Shown here: positions 1 through 10,162 of the stretch, in pieces
Numbering within the stretch: position 1 is the first letter of the stretch
Layout of the letters: each line of letters begins with the position of its first letter
DNA from: Basidiobolus meristosporus CBS 931.73
Lineage: Eukaryota; Basidiobolomycota; Basidiobolomycetes; Basidiobolales; Basidiobolaceae
DNA: 64,000 bases
Assembly: GCA_002104905.1 (NCBI GenBank)
Contig: MCFE01000094.1
Span: 110,872-174,871 of the forward strand
Direction of reading: 5' to 3'
Made by a program: the position numbers and the translations under genes
Notes under the pieces: model-generated
Databases searched by the model: none
Seen by the model: the letters and a program-made list of their open reading frames with translations, nothing else
What the model was told of the DNA's origin: nothing

Positions 1-2
1 CG

Positions 3-242
3 ATTCAATCCTCCGTCGAGGATCTAGAATTCCTCGGCTATCTAAACGACGAAAGCGGGGAAAGGAACATGCTGGACGAAGAAATCCTCGACGAGGAAGG
101 GGATAAGTACCCTGCTGACTCATTGCTCTTCATGAGGCCGGTGGAGCTGGAGGAAACGATCGAGGAGAGAGAAGCACCGATGATCCACCCTAACGATAAA
201 ACCAAGAAGAGCAAGAATAAGAGCAAAAAAGGGAAGAAATAG
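3..242 (+). CDS. C-terminal fragment of an unidentified protein (5' cut by window edge)
   Basis: An open frame runs from the window edge to a TAG at 240-242, giving 79 residues. The first two thirds are acidic (runs of Glu/Asp around residues 6-35 and 50-58). The last 14 residues are a lysine-rich tail ending in KKSKNKSKKGKK. There is no start codon context at the edge, so this is read as the last exon of a gene lying to the left. The family is not recognised. Acidic-then-basic tails are common in nucleolar or ribosome-associated proteins, but nothing here proves a role. Confidence 0.55.
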   Translation: MQSSVEDLEFLGYLNDESGERNMLDEEILDEEGDKYPADSLLFMRPVELEETIEEREAPMIHPNDKTKKSKNKSKKGKK

Positions 243-948
243 GTGTGCATGCCAAGGACCCAGAGCGTCACCGTCCTCAAGGAATCGATGAAGTGATTTA
301 ACCGAGCCCACTTGGGCCAACAATCCAGACGAAACGGCCATCCAATGGGATGCCAACGAAATTTCCTTTGTAGTTTTAAGTTGATAGTCTTTTCATTCTC
401 AAGTAAATACAAACATGTAGTTCAGTGAAATTTCCGTTAATCTTCTTTTCTTTACGCCTCACAGATGGCTTTATTCCTACTTGTATTCAACTCCCGTCAC
501 TTAATCCGTCGATTCTCTATCCGTCCTCAAATCAACTGTTAACAATAAATCCAGAAATCTCCTCAAAGTTGGTCTGACGCGGGTGAATGTTGACCAAGGA
601 TGACTCGACGCATAACTCGCTAGGCTATTGGTATTCGGGCCATCTGGAAGTTCCACTTTCTCATTGAACTGTTATTTTAATCTTTTTTACTTTCACACCA
701 GCTGATCGGTCCTCGGTGGCCATTGAGTGTTATTTTTATGACTGTCAATACTGCTGGAGTGACTCACATCGTGACGTGCCATGTCATATTGAAGTTTCCA
801 GTTAAAATATTCACTTTAATCATATTTGTATTGTTCATTGGTGTCTAGTCATACTAGATTTAAAATCCGTTACTTTATACAGCAAATTTATAGAAATGAT
901 AATGCGCTAGAAATCAACGAAGCCAAACATCAATCCACGACATCATCC
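243..948. other. Intergenic stretch between convergent gene ends
   Basis: About 0.7 kb between the 3' end of the leftmost gene and the 3' end of the minus-strand gene at 949-2012. It is AT-rich and holds no convincing ORF or RNA gene. It would contain both 3' UTRs. Confidence 0.5.
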
Positions 949-2012
949 TTATTCATGATCTTCCAACAAGCCTTGTTGTTCAGGTCTAGCATCCTTGGTA
1001 ATCTTAGAGGATAACGATTTCTCGTTTTTGGACAAATGGTCGGGCAAAAATGAAGCGTTTTGTTCTGTATCTCCGCGAGCTTGTCTTCTCAAATTTTTGA
1101 GGCGCAAGAAGAGAAGAGTTGGAAGGGCGAACAAGAACACGATAACGGCAACAATGCTCATCCAAATCAAAGCAAAGAATTGAAGTCCACCAACATGCTC
1201 ATTTGCCCAGTTTTCGACCTTCTCAACCGCATCATAGTACCAGCGTTCGAAAGACTCGGCCGCACTATTGAGATAAGCTTGGATACTCTTAATAGCGCGT
1301 GACAGACGTCTTCCGCCACAACCGTGTGTGGGTACGTTTTGTTCGTCGTCTAGTTCCGAGAACGGCATCCAAGGTTGGTTTCCTTCGGGTCGATAATACA
1401 CCTTATCGAGTGGTAGCTTGTTAGGGGGATAGACCGTAATATCGCCATTTTCTGGTAGGTCAATTACAACCTGAACCACCTCATCCTGTGCGACGCTCTT
1501 ATCCAAAACTTGAGTTTGTAAGACCACACGAGGGACAAATAGGTCTTGGTCTTCATCATATTCAACATCGGCCCAGGCGTACATCTTTACAGGAAGTAAG
1601 TCCGGTGATTGATTCATCAGCTCTGCCTCATAAAGATCGACTTTATCATCAACATCGATGGCATACACAGGGACGTTACGATAGAACATTGGACCTTCAT
1701 CAATCAACTAATAAGATAAAATTGGTTAACAATAGCCGGCAGCCAAAATATTGATTAGAGAGGTACCTGTCTTTCGTCAATCTTCAAGTTCAAGGCCAGT
1801 ATACGAGCTTGCCCTGAGAAGTCACCGTTTTCATCCACAACCTGGTCGATTTGATTAATGGAGATAGCAAGAACTTTGGTTTTTGGAGACACATGCAGGG
1901 TTTCCACATTCACGGTTAAATCTTCAACAAAATACTCATCCAAGGGAAAGGAATTCACCAGCAACAAGGACGAGAGAAGGAAGAAAAAAAGAAGCTTTAA
2001 CTTCGATATCAT
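949..2012 (-). CDS. Predicted type I membrane protein, 334 aa, unidentified
   Basis: Two exons, 1767-2012 and 949-1707, joined across a 59-nt GT-AG intron (1708-1766); summed length 1005 nt keeps frame. The protein starts with a clear signal peptide (MISKLKLLFFFLLSSLLLVNS), followed by about 240 extracytoplasmic residues rich in Asp/Glu and valine. One transmembrane helix lies near residues 265-290 (ALIWMSIVAVIVFLFALPTL). The roughly 45-residue tail is basic near the membrane (RLKNLRRQ). This gives lumen/outside-in orientation. A Cys pair motif (HGCGGRR) sits near residue 210. I do not recognise a family. It could be an ER or cell-surface protein. The intron uses the acceptor TTATTAG immediately before the second exon, which opens with TTG rather than ATG, supporting splicing over two separate ORFs. 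Confidence 0.8.
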
Positions 2013-2100
2013 GGCTTAGTGGAAGATAGTACGGAAAGCGTAGTCACAGACTGTGTTTTATAATCAAGTAATTTGGGAATAAATACAGGTAGAGGTTAAA

Positions 2101-2695
2101 ATGGATGAAGTACAAGGGAATTACAACGGAGGCGGCTATTTAAGCCGTAGGAATGTGCGTCATCTTAATCATCCCAAACTGGATTCCCCGATAATGAAAT
2201 CACCTTGCAATGGCTGCGTAACTTTTCAATGGTCAGTTGCGTTTACCGTATGGAGCCGATTGTCTCATAAAAGATCCCTGAGCCAATCGATTCTTCACCC
2301 TTTGATAATAATAAGAGACCGACATTTCCGTTATCATTTCATTATGCAAGATCCCCTTGATTCTATCGCTCAAGCAAACCACCCAAGAAATGATGAAATT
2401 AATTAGGATCAGATCCTCAGTCCAATCATCGAGTCAGCTGATGATTCATGTTCTCAGCGCTGCGGTGGATTAACCCTGTGTGGTGATTGTGATCTGAAGT
2501 GCATCTATTGTTCGAGCGTATGCAAACAATGCATGGAGCGCTATTGCAGAGGAAGAATGGCAACTGCGCATTGAACGACTTGGACTCACTACTCGCTTGA
2601 ATGCAATCAATGATCAGGATCCAAAAACAGAGAGCAGGTCTTTGTCACGACTGGGTTGTACTCGCAAGCCTGATCAAGGCGAACTGCAATACTGA
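2101..2695 (+). pseudogene. Candidate Cys-rich coding remnant or unresolved small gene
   Basis: An ORF from ATG 2101 is interrupted by TAG at 2404-2406. The same frame then continues to 2574 with a dense cysteine pattern: CX3C, then CX2C (CGDC), CX2C (CIYC) and CX2C (CKQC), ending at TGA 2572-2574. Another frame overlapping from about 2500 to 2695 also reads as protein-like (EEEWQLRIERLGLTTR). TAATTAG at 2400-2406 could be a splice acceptor, with GTAACT at 2218 as donor, which would make the Cys-rich part a second exon. The pieces look like a zinc-binding segment, but I cannot join all of them without a frame change, so decay is as likely as an uncalled intron. Confidence 0.25.
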
Positions 2696-2973
2696 CTACA
2701 GGAATGTGGCAACCACTGATGGCAAGAGGATGATCTCAGCGCGGCCGATTTCCTAAGAATGGCCGAGCTAAAGGCAAGATGCGCTTACCTTTCAATTATT
2801 TTGCTCTTGTGAAGCAAGACAGCAGTGTGTTTGGCCAATGATTGTGATGAGCTCTCTTGAAATCAATATTGCTACATCGATTGAAAACCTGTCAAGACTT
2901 GTTTGAAGCGCCGTAGTGGTGAGTCGTCATGTCTCACGATATCGAGGTTCAACTTATATAATCATAGGGAACG

Positions 2974-3656
2974 ATGGTGGATCCTTCAGTCAACATGAGT
3001 TTGATGGATAACTTCTACTTTCTGGCATTCTTGCTAGTTCTCGCAGGAATTGCAATCGCAATACAATCAGGTTAAGATATACCATTTGGTTAGCTTACTT
3101 AACTATCAAATTGACTCGATCTTAGGGAGCAACAGTACTATGGGGAGGATCGCTGGCAAAACGTTCTCCTCCGTGAATTCCTTTATCACAGGCTTGATTC
3201 CACTGTTCATCGTCTTCTTGATAGAAAGCAAAGGAGTCACCAAGACGATGGTTACCGCCGAATCCGTAGCACGTAAGTCATCTTATGCTCCGCACCTGAA
3301 ACATCTTTATTGAACCGATGACTCTTTCTGGAGATGTCCCCTGGTGGGGTTGGATTGGGGGAATGCTGGGAACGATCTATGTATTATCCCAGATCTTTGT
3401 GGTGCCCAAAATTGGGGCCGCCAACTTCACCGGAGTTCTCGTGTCCACACAATTAACCACTGCCGTATTAATGGATAACTGGGGGATTGTTGGAGTCCCT
3501 CAGAGAAGCTTGACTCTCTATCGAGGCCTTGGTCTTGCCGGATTACTCATCAGCGTATTTGTGATCACGCAAAGTGCCGGTGCGCCGCAGACCGCCCCTA
3601 AAGAAGAAACCGTAGTTGACTTGGAAGAGAAAAAGACGAATATCAGCGAAGCATAA
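2974..3656 (+). CDS. DMT-superfamily YdcZ-type membrane protein, 188 aa
   Basis: Three exons (2974-3070, 3126-3272, 3334-3656) total 567 nt. The protein has about five hydrophobic helices. It carries the repeat signature of the YdcZ/DUF606 branch of the drug/metabolite transporter superfamily: a first helix ending GIAIAIQSGSNSTMGR, a second segment with SFITGLIPLF, then PWWGWIGGMLGTIYVLSQI followed by PKIGAANF and STQLTTAVLMDNWG. Such short forms are roughly half the size of classic 10-TM DMT carriers and are thought to act as dimers. Substrate is unknown. TATATAA at 2954-2960 lies close upstream of the start. The family is mostly bacterial, with scattered fungal members, so bacterial ancestry is possible; three introns-compatible exons show it is long resident. 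Confidence 0.85.
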
Positions 3657-4377
3657 GCATAAGCATCCCCTCCTCTAGTATCGCAGAATGTAAATACCAT
3701 AACACGCCAGATTTTGCTTTTGCATTTTCTTGCCTGAATGAAAGAGACACACCAAATCAACCTCTTCTATTATTGAATTGATTTTGTTGGATTTAGAAGC
3801 TCTAGGAACCTCAGCCTAAATGGTTAAATTATTATCGTGGTGGGGACCATGATGGATTGCCGTTGTGGAACATAGAGGATTAAATAATGGCGGGGACCTC
3901 ACATCGGTCGCTGTTTGCCGAAGAGGATAGGCCGGTTTCTGAGGTCATTTCCGAAACGGATTCACTACAGATCTTGGGTGAATGATCGAAGAATGGACCG
4001 ACCAGGATCGAAGGCGAAGGCGGTGGTGTACCCAGTCTCGCCGGTCCTTTTCCTACTAAACGGATGTCTCGAAAAATCTAGCCATTGGGCGTGGCTGAAA
4101 TGACAGGGGTATCGCCCATTATGCCTAAGCCTCGAAAATCAGAAATTTTCTCACGAGGCCAATGTATTGCAATACAAGCCTGATACAATGGAGCAGCGAC
4201 AGCTAATGAATATGATTTAACCGAACTGGAGCAATCTGAATTTCCCACATCGACGGCCTCCACTAAGCCATCCCACATGATACACCCAAGCTACCAAAAG
4301 CCACTCCTTCAAATATATATACTTCCAGGAATCGACTTGTTTCATTTGATTTTAATACTCAGCTCAACATTAGTCCC
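3657..4377. other. Intergenic stretch before methylmalonyl-CoA epimerase
   Basis: About 0.7 kb with no supported gene. Short ORFs at 3915-4103 (+) and 4078-4278 (-) have no recognisable content. The right end holds the TATA-like sequence noted separately. Confidence 0.5.
4311..4321 (+). promoter_or_regulatory. TATA-like box of the epimerase gene
   Basis: AAATATATATA lies about 57 bp upstream of the ATG at 4378, a plausible core promoter position. Assigned on position and composition only. Confidence 0.35.
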
Positions 4378-5025
4378 ATGTCTCTACGTGCAATTTATGG
4401 CAGTTTGAACCAAACTTTCGGCCTGGTTACTAAGAGGTCTGCCCCAGTTCTTTCGGTGGCTGCTCGTCTCTCGACCTCAGTCACTCCACCAAAGGTAATT
4501 GGATTCACGGAAGCTATATACTATATATTCCAGATTTAACGAAGGAAACTTAGGATTCGGCGGTATGGAAGTTGGGTCATCTCAACCACGTCGCCATCGC
4601 CGTTCCAGATCTAGAGCAATCCACCAAGTTTTATCGGGACACCTTGGGCGCCGAAGTCAGTGAAAAGATGGTCAGTACACTACCGCCACTCCTTTCCCCG
4701 TAGGCCTGTGTTAATATATCTTTAGCCTCAACCAGAGCACGGTGTCTATACAGTCTTCGTTCAACTAGGAAACACGAAGATTGAGTTGCTGCACCCTCTC
4801 GGAGAAAAAAGCCCTATCCAAAACTTCCTTGACAAGAACAAAAATGGAGGAATCCACCACGTATGCATCGAGGTAGATAATATTAAGAATGCTATGGCAG
4901 ACCTCGTGGGTAAGAAGATCCGAACCCTATCGAGCGAGCCAAAGATTGGAGCGCATGGCAAGCCTGTGGTATTCCTGCATCCTAAAGATTGCGGTGGAGT
5001 GTTGGTAGAACTGGAGCAGAAATAA
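4378..5025 (+). CDS. MCEE: Methylmalonyl-CoA epimerase, mitochondrial
   Basis: Exons 4378-4494, 4554-4670 and 4726-5025 give 177 aa. Residues 1-39 form an Arg/Ser-rich, acid-free presequence (MSLRAIYGSLNQTF...), consistent with mitochondrial import. The mature part is a vicinal-oxygen-chelate (glyoxalase) fold: HLNHVAIAVPDLEQSTKFYR with the first metal-binding His, EHGVYTVFVQLGNTKIELL with Glu, GGIHHVCIEVDNI with the second His, and GGVLVELEQ with the last Glu. This is the H-E-H-E metal set of methylmalonyl-CoA epimerases. The enzyme interconverts (S)- and (R)-methylmalonyl-CoA between propionyl-CoA carboxylase and the B12-dependent mutase. Most Dikarya use the methylcitrate cycle instead, so this gene points to a retained propionate route. 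Confidence 0.93.
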
Positions 5026-5472
5026 GTTTACTCCATGTGTTCAAGCCAACGTTCCTTGTGGACATTCATTACCCCATAAGCACCAAGAGTTCCGTCATTC
5101 TCGTATAGTCATACTGAAATCACATCATTAAAATGCCCATTGCATCTATGCCTATTTTGCTGTCAGTGTTATTGGCATACTGGACCCTCATGATGTGTAG
5201 AAGACTGGCTCCCAAAAAGGAAGCTCGCCACCCCCAAAGTAGAATCCGGCTTGGTTGGCACTTGTTCACAGGCAATAGGGCTGTATATATATATGGATGA
5301 ATGTAAGACTACGTGATAGAACGACTTATTTATAATTGGTGAGACATGGTATGTAAACAAGAGGGTAGCAGATAACAACTGGTTGCAAAGAGTTCACGTA
5401 CAACGCCTCTAGAAAAGAATTAGTGATGTAACGGTGATTAGACAGATATCTACTATGGAGTACTGCATAGAT
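5026..5472. other. Intergenic stretch between convergent genes
   Basis: About 450 bp separating the 3' ends of the epimerase (+) and the CAS1-domain gene (-). Short frames here, for example 5169-5378 on the minus strand, look random. A (TA)n run lies at about 5284-5296. Confidence 0.5.
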
Positions 5473-7954
5473 CTAGATTCGGTTCATTATAGCTACCGAG
5501 GCTAAAAAGACAACTAGCTTGAAGGCTGGCGAAGATGTAAACCTAGGTAACTCGAAGAAACCCTCACTTTCCTCCACATTTTCTTCGCTCAACAACCCCG
5601 TAGTGGCTTCAGAGGTATCTTGCTTACGGGTAGGCTTTTTGGTGCTACATATCCAACTGGTTAGTTCCCCAGTCACCCCAGCCAGAATATGGGAAAGAAA
5701 GACGAAAACTGTTGACATTATGATGAAGTTCAACCAAAAGAGGTTTGGTGAGTCGAAGATAGTGAGCAACCCTTTTGTGTCTGCTGCTAACCACATGTGG
5801 AACTGGCATAGGAAGGTTTCCAGAGAGCATTTCCCGAAGAATAAGAAGAATTGTGACGTGGTTTTTCGTAGTCTCTCCGTTGCATTTCTAAGGATAACAA
5901 ATGCCAGGATCGGGAGCCATGAGACATATGGATGGTAGCGGTTGTATTCAAATTTACTTGAACGGCTGAGCTCAAACCAGAAGAACCATACGATTGTCAC
6001 CACCGAGAAGACGACAGCGTACCTTCTAATGGATCGCCAGTGTGGGTGTTCGTGGAATTGATACTCGTGGTATTTGATGTTCAGGAAGGCGACCAGCATC
6101 CCGATGAACACTATCCATATGTCCAACCCCATTCTGAACCGCCACTCGTTGGCGGACCACCCAGTGCAGTTGAACACGACTCCCAAAAACCGAAACAGAG
6201 CCTCCAGAACGCCAGGAGTGTATACAACTGCATGGCAAGCCAGGGCTGAGAGGGCGATCTTGACCAACAAGAATCCAGTGTTCTTGTTGTATTGGCAGAA
6301 TAGAAACATTGAGAAGTAAATGACAATAAACCACACGGTGACCAGCGGTGAGAAATAGTAGGACAGATAGGTTGTGTTCATGGCGTAGGTCATGAAAAAT
6401 GTCAGAAGGTTCAGCCGAACAAGGACGCTAAGAACACGGCTCAGGCCAAAATCGCCTTTCTTGTAGAAGAAAACGAAATGGCCGTAACCAGTCATGAACA
6501 AATAGGACGCGACAAGGATCCTGACCGGGTTGTATATTCCTGAAACTCCAGATGCGCCAACATAATGGTATATTAGGATGACAATCTGCATCCAGCCTTT
6601 CCATTCGTCGGTTTGGAAGCGATTCAAGAATGATGAATCCTCCTTTTCTTGGAGAGTACAGTAAGCCACCAAAAGCGTCAAAAGGGTCAGCACCGTAAAC
6701 GTTATTCCACTGAACATTTTGTGCACTTTTCCGAATAATGCCGTTCTATCGCATAGAAATAGGTATAAGATACTAATGCCGAACGTGACCAAGGCCCATA
6801 GGATAGGTGAGCTAGGCAAGAATGTGTTGACCACCCGTCGTGATCTATCCTTGAACGAGTTCGCTGATGAAGTGGACCGTTAGTGACCTTTGAGCTGCAT
6901 TATGGATCAGAAAAGGATGCTTACCATATTTTCTTAGCAGTAAGCCCATTGGTATCAGAACAATGAACACTCCCCATACAAGAAATTGCTGAGGGTTAGG
7001 AAGCGGATACTGATAGCAGCAAGTGGTGGTCAAGGGAGGCGTCTCCGATAGCAATTGGCCGTTGCAACGGAAGTTGAATAGGATATCTGATGCTATATCA
7101 GTCACCTTGTTCGAGTAATGCAATCCATCTTCTGTCTCTGTAGGTGCTAGTTGGGACATCTTGTCCCACGCGTAAGGAATAGTTAAATGCCCCTGGTAAT
7201 TCTTGAGATACGAATTCATTTGGTCAACACCGTCAGGGGTAATTGTGGCCCTGCGGTCTGAGTTCAGTTTGTCGTAGTTCGGGGTGAGGACAGGCGACAG
7301 GATGAAGGCCAGAGGGCTACTTTGGACTTGGTTTGCGATGCGATCGATCTGTGATTTCCACAAGTTGAAACTATCGTCTACATAACGGAGGTACCAGAGT
7401 CCAGTCCCAGCAACCAAAGTATCAACATTGGAGTTGGCAGAGCCACCTGATATTATCTCCTCCACTTTGCTGGTGTTGAGATATGAGTCCCAGATGAAAT
7501 CGACAATGATATCTTTGGATTTGTCTTCGTAGCGTAAGTCCGCATGAACCTTTTCACCAAACTTTCGTGTAGGGTTCAGCCGTCTGACCACCGCAAAAAA
7601 TAGGTTTCGAACGATAGAATCGCCTGCGAATACTATGCGAGAACCCTCCATACACTTGATACTATCGTTCGTGGAATATTGATGCATCATACAGCCTCTC
7701 GGCTGCCATTTTCCATGGTTGGAGTCTAGCCAGTAGCCAGAATCAAGCATGTTGTTGCAACTGTCTTGCGTAGCTGTTTCGTAAAGAAAAGGTTGGTATG
7801 AAGGGAAACACGGTGGTCAAAAGGGGTAGACCGAATTCTTACTTGAGAAGGACGCCAAAAATGAAAATAGCAATACGGCCGCTAGCACCCACCAACAGGT
7901 AACTTCGACCGTCTCCCAGCGCCAAGACCATTTCGAAAACTTCTCTTGTGCCAT
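5473..7954 (-). CDS. CAS1: CAS1-domain polysaccharide/sialate O-acetyltransferase (CASD1/Cas1p family), 783 aa
   Basis: Exons 7843-7954, 6925-7773 and 5473-6863 total 2352 nt. Architecture: a short cytosolic N-terminus and signal-anchor helix (about residues 22-37), then a lumenal PC-esterase/SGNH domain with the GDS motif (VFAGDSIVRNLFF) and the C-terminal catalytic Asp-His pair (DGLHYSN), then about a dozen transmembrane helices typical of the Cas1 acyltransferase module (IYHYVGASGVSGIYNPVRIL, SLETFLCQFHMWLAADTKG). Length matches human CASD1 (about 800 aa) and Cryptococcus Cas1p. Family members sit in the Golgi and move acetyl groups from acetyl-CoA to surface glycans (sialic acid in animals, glucuronoxylomannan in Cryptococcus). 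The acceptor glycan here is unknown. All catalytic residues are present and the frame is intact. Confidence 0.92.
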
Positions 7955-9666
7955 AATCTGGTAGTGTTGTCAAGATGCTTTACCACCGTGAGAGAAAGGT
8001 TAAATCCTTCAAGATGCAATGCGATCAGGAGTAAAAAACGATGCCTTTACACCATGGCCAATCAGCATGCCAATGGTATTTAAATAATCATGTACTACGC
8101 TTCAAGACCTGAAATCCTTGCAGGACGCTTGGGTTTTCAGAGCAATGTGTTTCCTGTACCATTCTTCAGGCCTGAGCCATCCAATCACCTAAGCGTATGA
8201 CTGTGAAGATTCCACTCGACCAATCTATTCCCTCTTTTGGTGGCCTTGGTAACTGGGTTGACGAGTTACATTATCAACCGATTAATTAGTGCTTCAAACC
8301 TAATGAGGGTCACTCCGTTGTAACTCGCGCAGCTTATCAGACATCGATTGAGCTGATGAGCAAATGCACTATATCGCACTGGAATTACCGATTTCTCCGA
8401 CAGATGTCGATTCCGTCCAGGATGGTTACATTCGGTGCAGTCAATTACCTGCCCCTATTTGAGCCAGTTCCTGTACCGATGAAGCAGAATCGGCAAATCC
8501 ACCTGGACCCACTGGTATTCTAACCCTTGGCCGTTGATAACTCGGGTTAGATGCTCTTAAGACCAGGAAGGGGGCAATGTCACCTCTGCATCCCACAGGG
8601 CAAGGTTAAAGGAGATTTAATGATTTTGTGTAGCCAATGTTGTTGCGCAGTTTCATATACGGCTTAGCATGACGGCGTTTATAGCAATAGCTGAATCGAT
8701 TTGTTGATATTCACACCCCAGTGTAACGGTGCGAGTTCCCTGAGCGGAGGAACATTAGGGAGGGCGAATTGAACTCCTGGTCAGTGGGCAGTGGCAAACC
8801 GTGGTGCACTTGCATCCCATCTGATCCATTGAGGATGGGTGTTAGTTGCCCCGCACTCCCTTACCCGACGGGAAACACTGATCGGCAACAACGACTAAGG
8901 AGCAGAAGCATCTTGACGTAATCGTGAATGCCCAGCGCCTTAGGCGAGCTGCTAGTCACGGTGGCAGAGATAAGCACGAAGTTGATACAAAAGGCGAATT
9001 AAGCTTAATGGGAGCCAATTGCCTGAATCGCTGGATTATCGAAAAATCCCCAGCCAAATTCAATTATGCTTAAACCTCAACGATACGACGGCCCTCTCCT
9101 CATGGTCCCCATTGCCACCCATGTTCCCATCAGTATGATTCAGTGAACAAGAATTGATTGCCTGATTTAGGAAGCCATCGTAAGTCTAGAGCAGTGGGGA
9201 ATGTTGAGTCAGTCGGCTTACACAGAGTAATACCCATGAATCAGCCAATCGCCAGATGGAAAGCCCATATCTACTAGGATATTGGGGTCCGACTATATTA
9301 ATGAATTTGAATCCGGTGGCAACCATTGATTGCCGTGGAAGAATTCAAAGATTCAACCCAATAAGGTCAGGTGCTTGGCTGTGTACAATCATGGAAATCG
9401 GTGTAGCATAAAATCACTTTCATTTCCATAACTAACAACACTTCGCAGGTAGCCTTGTGACAGGTAGGAATGCAAGTCCTATCTAGGCTGAGCGATGCCC
9501 TCTTCATTACTTCATGTTTGGCGAGGGCATCCCATCGAACGGTCTGGATCAACTGAAGACTTTTATTTTTAAGCACTAGTGGGCACATCCGTTTCCCTTC
9601 ATCGTCCTGTGCCCTGCCCTTTGTCCATCTTCGCCATCCCTTCCCACCCCGCTCCTTTCTATCGCT
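7955..9666. other. Gene-poor 1.7-kb stretch
   Basis: No ORF above 75 codons with protein-like composition, no tRNA arms and no obvious repeats. The left part is the promoter side of the CAS1-domain gene. Nothing else can be supported. Confidence 0.45.
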
Positions 9667-9885
9667 ATGCGTACACCAACTCTAGATACCCAAAACTACT
9701 ACCCCGTTCCCGGCGTCAAATCCCACAAAAAACTCAAGCGCAATGTACTCTCTCAGGAACAGAAGGAGCGGCAAATCGCCCGACAGGCCTTACTCTTAGA
9801 AGCCGAGAAACACGAGTCTGAGGATGAACATGAGGAGGATACTGGGTGTGCTGGTCTATGTCATAATAAGAACTTGGATTGGTGA
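9667..9885 (+). CDS. Hypothetical small charged protein, 72 aa
   Basis: An uninterrupted ATG-to-TGA frame. The middle is a basic/Gln-rich likely helix (KLKRNVLSQEQKERQIARQA), followed by an acidic stretch (ESEDEHEED) and a C-terminal tail with two cysteines (GCAGLCHNK). The composition (order of charges, predicted helix) is more protein-like than neighbouring random frames, but there is no recognised domain. It is divergent in position from nothing obvious: the next gene at 10163-11551 is on the opposite strand and converges with it. It may be a real small gene, or one exon of a larger one whose other exons I cannot see. Confidence 0.35.
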   Translation: MRTPTLDTQNYYPVPGVKSHKKLKRNVLSQEQKERQIARQALLLEAEKHESEDEHEEDTGCAGLCHNKNLDW

Positions 9886-10162
9886 ACAACCGTCCTAGTA
9901 ACATCCCTCTCGTTGTATATTTCCTACCTAATCTCATCGATGCAATAATAGAAATCATAAACCAATCCGCCCCTTGGCCGGGCTGCGGAGCTGACATCCT
10001 CTTCCTTTGCAAGGCCGCTGCCACATTTTACAGTTCACCATCAGCGTTCATCCTTACAGTTCGACTTATCACCTTAGCAGTGATTCTCCATCTCAATTCT
10101 ATGTGTGTTTATTAACGGTTCCGTATGAATGGTAATTAATAAATGGGTTCGCCACCTTGCCC

